Program-made: the position numbers and the translations under genes
Shown here: positions 51,833 through 62,919 of the stretch, piece by piece
Layout: each line of letters opens with the position of its first letter
How positions within the stretch are numbered: the stretch's first letter is position 1
DNA from: Parus major
Taxonomy: Eukaryota; Chordata; Aves; Passeriformes; Paridae
Length of the DNA stretch: 64,000 nt
Direction of reading: 5' to 3'
NCBI RefSeq assembly: GCF_001522545.3
Contig: NC_031768.1
Span: 112,680,323 to 112,744,322, forward strand
The notes under the pieces: model-generated
Databases searched by the model: none
What the model saw: only the letters and a program-made list of their open reading frames with translations
Told to the model about the DNA's origin: nothing

Positions 51833-51900
51833 TGGAACAACCCCCCAAGAGACGCGTAGAGTCCCCATTGTGGAGGTTTTCAAGATACAGATGTAACTTC
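51833..51900 (+). mobile_element. Possible CR1 fragment
   Basis: GGAACAACCCCCCAAGAGAC followed by AGTCCCCATTGTGGAGGTTT resembles the sense CR1 segment before the 3' end. It is short and diverged. Confidence 0.45.
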
Positions 51901-52139
51901 ATCCAGGCTCCCTTCACCTTGCAGGGTTGGATGGGAGGGTCATTCGAGGTGTGCCCTGGAGGCAAATCTACTTTTAAAGAGCATCTTGGTATTGTTGGTA
52001 CAGTGAAGTACCTTAAGTTTACCACCATAAACCAATGCCACAGGAGCTGGTCCAATAAAGTTACTGAAATTCAAAGGTTTGGGCTTTGCTGTGACTCGTG
52101 ACAAAAAAAACCAAAACGTCCTTGTGATGGTCCTCTCTT

Positions 52140-52580
52140 AATCTCACCAAATCACACAACCATGGAATGGTTATGGCTAGAAGTGACCTCTGGAGACTCC
52201 CCCAGACCAACTCCCCAGCCAAAGCAGGGTCACCCAAAGCAGTTTTGAATAAGCCCAGAGATGGAGACTGCAGAACCTCTCTGAGCAGCCTCCTCCATGT
52301 GCTCTGTCACCTCACAGTAGGCTTTTTCCCTCATATTTAAGGGGAACTTCCTGCATTGCAGTTTGTGCCCATTTCCCCTTGTCCTGTCCCTGGAAAGAGT
52401 CTGGCCCCATCCTCTTGGCACCTGGCCTGCAAATATTTGTATGCATTGGTAAGATCCTCTCTCAGCTGTCTGTTCTCGAGGCTGAACAGCCCAGTTCCAT
52501 CAACCTTTCCCCATAAGCGAGGTGCTCCCATCCTGCTGGATCCTCTCCAGTCGTTCCCTGTCCCATCTCTCTTCACACAA
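52140..52580 (-). mobile_element. CR1 LINE fragment (about 440 bp)
   Basis: ACCATGGAATGGTTATGGCT, GCAGAACCTCTCTGAGCAGC, TTCTCGAGGCTGAACAGCCC and GGATCCTCTCCAGTCGTTCC appear in antisense CR1 order. The weak match to the GGAAGGGACCTT type suggests an older subfamily. Confidence 0.8.
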
Positions 52581-53281
52581 CTCCAGCTGAACAGAGTTGA
52601 GAAGAACAGAAGAAGAATGAGAAGACAAAGAGGAAATTCAAAAGCAGGACCTCTTTCTTAGCTAGGTGTTACTAGGCAGTGATATGTACTTGTCCTCCTA
52701 CTCAGCCAGCTCAGATCACAGAGAGATAATTAGAAACAATCACACAAAATCTATTAACATTAAAGAAAACTTCATAAACAACAAGCACATTAAAATAACA
52801 TGGGAAGCCACTGCCATCTATGCCCTTTCTCACCAGTGGCAACACAGCTGAAAATGAGCAAAGTACATTTAAGAGATAACACAGGCTAAAACCAGGCTGG
52901 GAAAACAACAGGAGTATAAAAAGCAGCTGCTAGAAATGAAGACACCGTAACACTGCCTATTACTGCTTTTCTGAATATTCTTTTAAATTCACAAGGCAAT
53001 CTAGCCTGTCTTTTCTGCCTCTGCCTGGCTTTAGGATGGGAATGATTTTCAGGTCAAACATTAACAGAAATTCAGCAGCGTAACACATGGCAATGTTTCA
53101 AGACAGAAATTCGCAATTATGTCAAGAGATTACAACTATTTTACTCCCTGCTGAAAGACTGAAAAATAGGGGTCAATTTTACTTCATTTTTCAAGTACCT
53201 CAGCCCCTCATCTCTGTCACTCTCAAACCCTGAAATAAAAGTAATTCCACCTTTTATACAGTTAAGTGAATTCTCAGATTT

Positions 53282-53590
53282 CCAGTTTGCAGACGACGCC
53301 AAGCTGAGCAGTGCAGTTGACACAACGGAAGGACGGGGCTATCCAGAGGGTAGGATTAAATAGGATATTGGGAAGGAATTGTTCCCTGGGAGGGTGGGGA
53401 GGCCCTGGCACAGATTCCCAGAGAAGCTGTGGCTGCCCCTGGATCCCTGGAAGTGTCCAAGGCCAGACTGGATGGGGCTTGGAGCAACCTGGGATGGTGG
53501 GAGCCGTCCCTGCCATGGCAGGGGGTGGCACTAGATGAGTTTTAACATCCCCCTCCCACCCAAAACTATTCTACAAATATATGATTCATT
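53282..53590 (+). mobile_element. CR1 LINE with RT catalytic motif and 3' region
   Basis: The plus strand reads QFADDAKLSSAV at about 53284-53320, containing the F-A-D-D catalytic box of the CR1 reverse transcriptase. Within about 60 bases the sequence jumps to the CR1 3' region (GAATTGTTCCCTGGGAGGGT, TGGGGCTTGGAGCAACCTGG). Much of the ORF2 3' part has therefore been deleted. Confidence 0.88.
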
Positions 53591-54193
53591 CTTACATGCA
53601 AAGATTTTTAAAGGCACTTCTGATCTGAGCTCATCTCAGAGTATCATACCCTCAAGAAAAATTGTGGCTTGCTCAGTTTTTTTGCCTCCTCCTTTTTTTT
53701 TCCTTCAAAAATGAAACAGAACACAGCAGAGCCCTCTCAAAAAATCTTATTTATGCTCAGGATTGTATGCATTTAAACATGGCCTTAAGTGCCAACATTT
53801 TCCCCACTAACATTGGCTTGCATCTGGCTAGAAATAACTATACTTAGTGGCTTTACCACCATAAATCTTCGAAAGTCTTCTGCATGGCTGAGCTCTGCTC
53901 ATAAAATTAGACAGCAGTGCGTTTTGTCTGTCTCATTAAAAGGATGTTTGGTGGAGCTGGCGCAGGAGGAGAGAGGAGTGTGTGAACAACCTTCTCAGAG
54001 CCACTGGGGATTGGCCCAAACTGTTCTCACAGTGGCACAAAGAAAGGATCGCTTAAAATAACTCCAAAGGCTCTTAGAAGGAACGTCTCCGAAGGTTATG
54101 AATAATTTTAAAAGTCTGAGAATGGAATCTCCATGCTTACAGTAGCACACAAGGAAAAAATAGCTAGATTTCAATAGATTGTTTTTTTAGTTA

Positions 54194-54360
54194 CTCTCTT
54201 TCCTCAAGTTTCAATTGGAAATATTCCATTTGCTTCCTAAATAAACACAACTCAAGACTTACAACCATTAATTCAATACTTTCCCTCTCTTTCCTCAAGT
54301 TTTAATTGGAAATATTGCATTTAGTCCATAAATAAACACAACCCAACACTTACAAGCTTA
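54194..54360. repeat. Diverged tandem duplication, unit about 91 bp
   Basis: CTCTTTCCTCAAGTTT, AATTGGAAATATT and AAATAAACACAAC recur in the same order with a 91-base offset (for example 54198 and 54289). Differences are few, so the duplication is fairly recent compared with the CR1 relics. Confidence 0.85.
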
Positions 54361-55004
54361 CAGTCAATAACAAGCCCCCAAGTTAATATATTCTTACCAT
54401 GCATTTTGGAAAAATGTTATTAAAATTTTAAAACCTACTATAAAAACCAGCCAGAAAAGCACTACATTGAGCCATTATAAACCAGTTTACACCGCAAACA
54501 TTTGACCAGAGCAACTTGGGTTTGATAAGGTTTTAGCCTTTTTTCAAATGCCAGTTTTTAAAAGTGTAAATGCAGAACACTTTTTCTGTGTCCTTTCATA
54601 TGCAGAAAGCAATCAACATGATTAAACAAGGTCATTGATTTTACTGAGGAAAAAAAAATAAAATTAAAATCAGATGCATATTCATCAGAAAACCAAAATC
54701 ACCACGTGTAAGATAAGATATTAGGTGGGTCAAAAGTTCACTGGGAGCAGGAGAGGCTGACCCCAAGGACCAGCTGGGAATGACAAGAAAAGTAAGGACA
54801 CCAAGTTCTCTGCAACCAAGATAACCACAGTACTTGGGCACCTTTTCTGGGAAAAAATGGGATTTGATAATCCCATTTCCATCATTTTTCAGGATGCTAG
54901 CACTGAAAAGGCAAAAGGTTTCTGAGGTCTCCTGATGGGATATTGGCAAAGGCAGCAAAACATGTAAAATAAACCTTTTGTCACCAAACTAAAAAACTAA
55001 AGGT

Positions 55005-55222
55005 GGAGGCTGGATACTGGGAAAAGGCTCTTCCCCCACAGGGTGGTCAGACACTCAACAGGCTCCCCAGGGGTTGGAGACAGCACCAAGCCTGATTTCA
55101 AGAACCTTTGGACAACGCTCTCAGGCACAGGGGAGGTTTTGGGGTGTTTGCAGGGCCTGGAGTTGCACTGGATGATCCTGATGGGCCCATTCCATCAGGA
55201 TATTCCATGACTCTGTGACAAC
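55005..55222 (+). mobile_element. CR1 LINE 3' fragment
   Basis: GAGGCTGGATACTGGGAAAA, CACAGGGTGGTCAGACACTC, GTTGCACTGGATGATCCTGA and ATTCCATGACTCTGTGAC form a sense CR1 3' end of a third subfamily type. Confidence 0.85.
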
Positions 55223-57972
55223 ACCCCACCACAGGAAATCAGGCTAGGCCACACTGCTTGTGCCTGGAATGGGAAGAATGCTCTTCCTCTTTCCAGCACA
55301 GCTTATGGTGACATTTGTGGGATGTCCCCAACACCCTCCATTCCCCTTTACACACAGGGGTTTCAAGGAGCTGGGATGCAAAGCCTTGAGGGAAAGCCTT
55401 CACCACACAGGTGATGTGATGAAGAATGAAAACACAAGAAGCACCCTGAGTTTGAACAAGTGGATCAAAGGAAGAGCTTTTTGTTCCTTCAGAACTACCC
55501 TGAGCCATATATTTTAACATACGTTGCAATTGTCCCCATAAAAATCTGTACCAAAGGCAACTCTACAGGACTTCATGGCAGCTGCTGGTTTCCCAGAGCT
55601 CTGCCAAGTAACATCGTGGTGAAAAACAAGAGTTAAGCCCAGGAAAAGCCATGCTCGGATAAAATTCAGAGGGAAAAAAAATAAAATCAAACCCACATGA
55701 CTTTCTGCAAACTAAAGACTTCGTTCTTAAAAACGGAGCACGAGTCAAAAGTGAAAATGCAACTTTTGGCAAGGAGTTGTACTCAGAACCTAAATCCTCT
55801 TATTATGTCTTGGAAGACAAACTCACACTAAAGCCACAGCTGAACAGAACAAGCCCAGGTTCTCCTGAAAGTCCTTAAAAATCAGATTTCCAGAGCAAGT
55901 GTTGGGATTGCTCTGAGAAAAAAAGCTCATTCAAATGCAAACCTCAGAGAAAAAGAATGGGGAAAAGAAGAGTTTTAATTCTGATGTGAGAGATGGTTTC
56001 TTGGGCATTTTTTACACTATTAGTTCTGCTGTGAAAAAGCAAACAAAAAAATATCATCTTTTGATTATTTAATTTCCATCAGTTGAAAGGTACTCAGAAA
56101 TACTAAAACAGGAGATCCATTAATTTTTGTTTGTCAGGGATAAAAAAAAAAGAAGGAATGTGGTCCTCTTCTCAATTCCACTGTGCCAAGACAGGCCTGA
56201 ATCATTACACTATGGCCATGTTTATACTAAAACTCTTCTTTTTTTTGCTCAGAACTTGGATTTCCACACCCAGTAGGCAACAGCTTTTTTTAAAGTACAT
56301 TCCAAGCTTCCCTCAAACAGTTCCAGTCAAAACATCACCAGATTTTAATTCCGTCAAGAATGTGAGCATCTCATTAAAGCCCTGACTAATTATAGGTAAC
56401 GTGCCCAGACCACAGATTCTGTGGTATCTTTATATGGAATATTTTTCAGAAGTAACTGCACCAGCTTTTCTCAAAAATTCTGAATTTTCTGCTTATTTAA
56501 TGCTAGAGCAAAGAATTGTGTGTCCTCAACTAATTAGCAGAGCCTGGGAAAGAAATTTAAAGTACAAAATAAAGTCATAATAATCACTAGTGGTGAGAAA
56601 GATCAACCCAGGAGGAAAGAAATGTCATCAGCTTGTAAGAAAATTGCAAGTTTTAAAGAAATAAATATTCCAGTCACACAAAGGAAAGCCTCAAGTGTGA
56701 GTCAAATCCAGAAAAAAATAACATATTGCACATTGTTTTTGGGAATTTTTCTGATTCTTCTGCTGCTTTCCACTTTGGCAGGTTTGCAGGTTTCAGAACC
56801 TGTAAGCACAGCAAATCACTCTGCTCCTACTGAAATAAAGCCCCAAACACCAGAGGCAAGAATTGCATCTGCTGAATGCAGGGAATGACCTTGAAGGAAA
56901 AAGGAAGGACACATTTCTCAGCAGGATAAAGGGAAAAAAGTGATGGAGCTGCTTGTGGATAGATGAATTTTTTAAAAAGGAGCTTTATCAGACACCCAGT
57001 AGCCAGAGGCAAACATGCTCTGGAGCCCAGGTTCAGGAATATCCAAATAAATTGCATTCCCTGCAGCTGGAGACCGGAAAGAACAGGAAGAAAGGTGAAC
57101 TCGTCACCACCACCATGCCTGGGGGCAGGAAAAGCAGAGATTTCTCAAAATTATTCATAATCTCTCACAGAATTCTAATACATATGGCTACACACACATG
57201 TAAATACATTATTATTTTACAGCTTTTTTTTTCTCCATCTGCTCCTCCTTCCACAGCTCCATGAGGTTCTTCCCTAACACAGAATCTTTTAAGGGATCTT
57301 GTAGATTTGCTGTATTTAAAACTGGAACTGCTGCTGGTCTCTACTGCACCCTCAGCCCCAGCTGCCATAAACCTTTATCAGGAACCTGCCGACACAGCCA
57401 GCCAGATTCCAGGAGCACAAATTCCACCAGGGAGTACAAAGTATATCCAACAGCAAAAGCTTCCAGGAAGCATAACTGAGCACAGAAAATGACATGTTAA
57501 AACGAGCAGGAACTGGCTGGCCACAGATGTAAATTCATTCATACTTTTACTTTCTTTTTTTAAATATCTGTGCTGCTCGCTCTGGCTTGTTATGACAGGC
57601 TGAGGCATCGAAGGAGTTCTCTGTCCTCATCCTGGGCACAGAAACACAAATCCTACCCTGGAATTACTGCTTCCCTCACAACCTGCAGGAGGGACAGCCC
57701 AGCAACAGCATCCAAGGCAGGGAAGGGCTCAGATTGGTAAGGAAGAGCCACAAGATCTCCCCACTTGGCTTAACACATCTGCAGTAGCTCTGATGAACAT
57801 TAAATAGGAAAGAAACTCAGAAATAGAGAACTAATTAAAATTCACAAGGTTAAAGAAAGGGAGGAGATGAAGCACCTGGGTAGAAAAAAACAGAAAAAAA
57901 GAAGCTGACAAATTGGAAGGAAGAAGGAATCGTCAGAAGGCAGAGCTTTGGAGGAGAGGGTGGAAGATAGAA

Positions 57973-58022
57973 AATCACAGAATCAAACAACATTCTGAGC
58001 AGTAAGGGACCCACAAGGACAC
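57973..58022 (-). mobile_element. Short CR1 3' terminal fragment
   Basis: AAATCACAGAATCAAACAAC followed by GTAAGGGACCCACAAGGAC is an antisense CR1 terminus of about 50 bases. Confidence 0.65.
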
Positions 58023-58851
58023 CCCACAAAGGCAAAGCAGCAGCAGCAAAGTGAATGACACAGAGCAATGCAGCTCTGTCAAAAAGAAAATGTCAGGAGG
58101 CAGAAACCACAAGGACAGAACAGGGAAGGAAACAGAAGGAAGTATTTGTACATAGATTTGCACCCCTATCAGGAGCACAAGTAGATTGTGAGCCTGTCTT
58201 TTTGGCAATTCCTTTTAAGCTATGAATGTGAAAAAAAACCCTGAAAAAAAATAAATTCAGGAGCCAACAAATGAAAGGACTGTATTGTTACTCTGCCTCA
58301 GACAGAAATAAGGCAATCTTTACATCTCATTTCAAACGACTTAAAAGGATGAAGCAACGTAGATCAACACATCCAGACAGCCAAAACGAGTTAAGACTTA
58401 AATAAGGTGAATTTTCCAGAGCTGTAACTCACAAAGCAGCAGCTGTGCCTTCTACAGGGCCATCAGGCTGGGGTTACACAGTGACTTTAAACCCGTGTGA
58501 ACCTGGGCTGCTGTTGAGCAGCTTTGCTTTCCCTCTCCTTCCTCAGCTACTCATCACTCCTCTTCCCTCTCATGCCACACTGGACCAGGGACTGGATTTC
58601 TCAAAAAGCCTGGGAGAAAAGCCAGGGAAGGTTTGATTTCAGGTGGGTGAGTCCCCTGATCCACAGAAATCACCCACCCTGTGCTGCCTCAGAATTAGAT
58701 GGGCCAGTGGACGTGGCCCCTACATCTTTCATCTAGATTAAAGTTAAAACAGACACATAAACACAAGTTCATTCTCTCCAGCAAAACAGAAATGTGAAGA
58801 ACTTTTAAAAAGGACATTTTAGGATTCCTCAGCAAAACCTGAAAAGGCGTA

Positions 58852-58877
58852 ACAAAAAAAAAAAAAAAAAAAAAAAA
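58852..58877. repeat. A homopolymer of about 26 bases
   Basis: An uninterrupted run of A. No recognisable retroposed body precedes it on the plus strand. A second A-rich stretch lies at 59203-59235. Confidence 0.9.
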
Positions 58878-61800
58878 GCAGACCCCAAGCCTTTGAAAAA
58901 GCAAGACCCAATGTTTAATGTAAAGCAATTATCACTTAATGAGTTTATAAAGTCTGTAGCACATAAATACCTCACAGAAATGCCAAGCTGAATTAAAATG
59001 TGAATCATACAGAGTTCTTTACAATTCTGCAGGCCCTGGTACACACATAAAAGGAAAGCATCCCTGTGTCCCAGCAAACCAAGAGCATTTCCAGACCCTG
59101 GCTGTGACTTACTACCATCAGTTAAATAAGGCAATCTTAAAACCAAAATAAAATACATGAATATTGCTAATACATCTGATAAATTCAGTCATGTAGCCCA
59201 GGAAAAAAAAAAAAAAAAGAAAAAAAGAAAAAAATTAACTCCTAATAATAATTAACTGCCTAAAAGCAGCCAGTGTGGATAGAGAGAAGGACTCCTTGCC
59301 ATAAATGTTGAAGGGTTTCTGGATCACAGCAACAAAACCTACATTTACCTGTCAAGAAAAAACCTTTTCCTCCATCCCAGTGGCAGAAAGACAACCTTTT
59401 TTATGGTAATGCCAACACAGATCTCCCACATGAAGGCATGAGATAGCTTCAGTGAGCTACAGAAGATAAACACATGTCATGCCTAAAAGTAAGCCAAAGA
59501 CCCTAAAAGCATCCTGAATCACTTGTTCCCAAATTCCCCAGTCACTAAGCATGAATAAATGTAACACGAAGAGCCAAACAGAGATTATAAACACAGAAAT
59601 GTATTTTTAAATCTATTTGCTAACACATTTCAAGCACATTTTTTATTAGAGTCTTGTCAAGTCACGGAAAGAGACTTCAGCTTTAGTGCTGCTGAGCTAC
59701 TACAGAGGAACACAACACGCTTTGTTAAGACAAATGGACATTTGGTACTTTTTAAAATAAATACTAGAATTTTACATAGTGTCAAAAGCCATCCAAAAAA
59801 AAAAGGGTAGTTACACACATATACCTCGACCCTGACCAAGAATCCCCAGTTTTGCATAAAGATATCAAAGCTGCTGGAACTGTAAGCATGCTTTATGGGT
59901 TGGTAGACTGCCAAAAATCATCTGCTAATACACCAGACAATAGATGTATTCTGCTGGAGAACCTTCTGATCTTTTCCTCCTATCACTTCTCTTACTATAC
60001 AAAAAATGTGATTTGAATGCTTGCATTTATGTGCCAACAAATGAAGCAATTACTCACAATAAAGTAACTTTTTCAAACATGCATTTTTAATCACTGCTTT
60101 GCAAGCCCTGATTCAGTGTTTCCTGTTGCCATTGCAGCGCTTCAGTTTCTGGAATTCTGAGTACAAAGCTGCGCTCCTGCAGTGCCCAAAAGCTTCAAAA
60201 ACGCTACCAAAGGATCCCAACTCTTCTGAGTCTTGATAAACAAATGACACTCTGCTCAAATTCCATACTTTTGGATAACAGCAGGGTGCTTTCTGTACAA
60301 ACAAACCATCCTTCCAGAGACCAAAACGATCCTGTGTGTGGTTCCAGCTTTCTGGAACGCTCCGGAACCACGGTGGCCACATATTCTGAATCCAGCCATA
60401 AATTACAGGGGATATTAGGGTGAGGTTGACACCCAACTTCTCACAGCAGCATCACACCCTGACCAGCACCATGGAGCCCCCAAAGCTTTCCCCCTTCCCA
60501 ATTCAAAGGCCTCTGCATCACACACTGTTATCAGGGCTTGTTCAGCAAATGCTTTTAACCCCAAATTCCCTGGTTCTGATTCTCTTATCTGATATTTGAA
60601 CAAATCACTGACACCACAGAGCTGTCATACCCCATCCCATCATCCCACACTGAAAGAATGTTTAATCTGTAAATCCACGCAGCAATTCTGCAACCAGAGC
60701 GCCAGAACACACTCAGTGACCATGGGAGTGAATTAAACATATTAACCCAGCTTCCTAATCCCCAACATTAAAATTCAGAAATTTAATTAACTGCAGAAAT
60801 TAAATTACATTGAAGGAAAATATTTTAAGCCGGCATTTTCACATTTTCTTGGGTTTGTATCCACAGGCTTATGACATCTTTCAGCAGAATATAGACTGAA
60901 GTGATCAGAAGCTCCTGAAAAACAGCAAGTGCTACAAAACCTGGGCTAGAGCAGCAGTACCCAGCCTAGATGCTGTAAAAATAAGTTTCCATCTAAGGGG
61001 GGAAAATTCCTTGGATCTTTACTGTTACTTTTTACTCGGCATTTGCGAGTTACACACTCCCCAGAATAATCTCAACCTGAGAAAATGAACACTGTGATCT
61101 TTCCCATACAAAAAAAAAATAAATGTTTCAACACCCAAAAAAACAAGGGGGAGAAAAGGCTCCAGCCTTGACATTCTGATTTATGGAGGACGCTGATAGT
61201 GAGACAAACAGAACTTCATCTGTCAAAGCCAAGCACTTGCATTTAATATACAAACATCAAGCAGGAAATCTCATTTAAATAATTAACATGTGGACTATCC
61301 ACTGCCAAAAAGAGCGGGGCAGCAATGGACTTCTGCTGAATATTTTACAGGAAATGGAATGATTAATCCTCCATATACCCACTCCTACCACATCTTGTTA
61401 AAAGCAAACCTTTAATTTCAGGAGAAGAAAATCACATAAGGTAAAAGGAATACTGAAACCCTCACAACTGATACTGTGTGGATTGTCTCTATTGTTTTGA
61501 ACCCATGCAGAGCTTTAAATTATAGATTCAAATATCTTCTTGTAACTTTCTGGTAAAAAATGCAATCTGCTTGAAAGTGCTTTTCAAAGCTATCTTCAGT
61601 GAGACATAAATCATCAGTGGCTTTAAAATATTTTAGTAATTTTAGCAGCCTTTTACAACTGGTAAATCAAAGTTTCAGAATATTATGAAAATAAATATTG
61701 CTGAAAAGACCAATGCTTTTTGGATGTTGCTTGTGAGTTTCTTTTAACATTTCCCCCATTGAAGAGAAGAAAAAATGGTTTGCATTGTGTTAGCTCCAGT

Positions 61801-61951
61801 TATAATTTCCAGCTGTGTCAAAACTTTAACAGCCTAAAAGCAGGAAATCCAAAGAGGAAATTCCATCGTCAGTTCCTGAATTTTGTAACTCAAATGTTCT
61901 TCCAAAAACTGGACCTTAAAGGAATTTTGGTAACATTTTCTGTAGCCTTAC

Positions 61952-62049
61952 CTGATATCTTCCAGTAGGTCACATTCTGCCTGATGCTTGGCCTGAAGTT
62001 TTGTCATCTGCTCAACCTGAATGTTTTTCAGCTCTTGTGTAACTTTCAC
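61952..62049 (-). CDS. FCHSD2: FCHSD2 exon encoding start of F-BAR domain
   Basis: This 98-nt exon reads VKVTQELKNIQ, then VEQMTKLQ, AKHQAEC and DLLEDI, plus the first two bases of an Arg codon. The acceptor is a T-rich tract ending TTTTTTGTAG; the donor is CAG|GTAAGG. The residues form the first amphipathic helix of the FCH/F-BAR module, and this stretch matches FCHSD2 almost exactly (Ile replaces Met near the end, from recall). The exon starts in phase 0, so the preceding exon should end on a complete codon. In mammals a short basic, proline-rich leader with the initiator Met precedes this point. I searched the minus strand from 62050 to 64000 for such a leader followed by a donor and found none. 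FCHSD1 is much less similar here. Confidence 0.92.
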
Positions 62050-62919
62050 CTACAAAAAATCCAAACAAACCCAAGGACCACTTATATTTATATTCTGTAG
62101 TTCAAGTCACATTTCAACAAGCAAACAAACAAAGTAGAAAAGTCTTCAGAATATTGGCTTTACATTTTTAGTACTGGTGCAGTTTTTCTTTGAGCTTTGA
62201 GATCCTGCACAGCTAAAATTCCAATACTTTAGGAATCTACTTGGTAATTTGGCAGAGGGTGCCAATGGCCCAGGTATTGGGAACAATTTGGTTTTGGAAG
62301 GGAGCCTTGGAATTGTTTTGTTCTTGTTTTTTATAAAACGAGAGGTCTTGGCATTTAAGCCCTCTAGTGATCACAGGGAATCCATGTATCGGCCTAAAAA
62401 TGATCACCAATATCTCTGAACACATTATGCATTCATGAGGACAGAAATGCCAAACTGTTACTGCAGAGGGATGAGAAATTCACAGAGGAAGAGGGCACCA
62501 ATCTCCCTGTTCTTCACTACCCAGGCAAAAAACCCATCCTGGATCTCATCAGCTTCTCTATTTTAACTCTGAAAACCATGCACCAGCAACAAGCACCTTT
62601 TAACCACAACATCACATAAAGACATGTTTTTCACATGACACCAAAAAAATAAATCACATGTATGCCCCTGACTTTAAGCAGGAAAAGCATCTATTTTTAA
62701 CGTGAACTTTCAGTATTTTTGGTTTTATCTGTATATAAAAAAAGCCCAACTCAAAATAAATAAACCCACACAACACGACCCAGGTAATGGAAATAAGCTC
62801 AAATGAAATAATACGGGCAAAGAACGACACACGTGTAAAATAAATAAACCACCAGACACGGAGTGAAATGGAAATAATTGAAATAAAATTGGTTTCGTTT
62901 GACGAAAGCAGAGCCCACC

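Larger units (their letters stand above)
37989..61951 (-). other. Long intron (about 24.0 kb)
   Basis: Framed by GTAAGG at 61951 and CTTTCAG at 37989. It carries a polypurine microsatellite, an LTR split by CR1 sequence, and the densest CR1 zone of the window (42-58 kb). Stretches 38.1-41.5, 44.8-47.6, 47.8-49.4 and 58.1-61.9 kb show no recognisable repeat or exon beyond A-rich runs. Confidence 0.8.
1786..62049 (-). other. FCHSD2: FCHSD2-type gene body (5' part, four exons)
   Basis: Four minus-strand exons, of 98, 46, 77 and 145 nt in transcription order, join into 366 nt or exactly 122 codons without a stop. Each junction keeps phase: 98 nt ends two bases into an Arg codon, 46 nt completes it and ends in phase 0, 77 nt ends two bases into another Arg, and 145 nt completes it and ends in phase 0. 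This agreement argues strongly for a live gene rather than a relic. The product is the N-terminal portion of an F-BAR domain. FCHSD proteins bind curved membrane and promote actin assembly at endocytic sites through two C-terminal SH3 domains, which lie outside this window. The start codon and first residues are also missing and should lie above 64000. Large introns fit FCHSD2, which is a very long gene in mammals. The alternative is a close paralogue, because several residues differ from the mammalian protein as I recall it. Confidence 0.85.

Noticed and set aside
56622..56888. 88-codon plus-strand frame with a hydrophobic segment (about residues 34-55)
   Set aside because: It looks like a small membrane protein, but it is short, has no recognised family and no exon signals, and lies in a long intron on the opposite strand. 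Probably chance.
60113..60436. 107-codon minus-strand frame rich in Trp, Phe and Ser
   Set aside because: The frame is protein-like but carries no known motif, and its frame and length fit no expected FCHSD exon. Not supported without a homology search.
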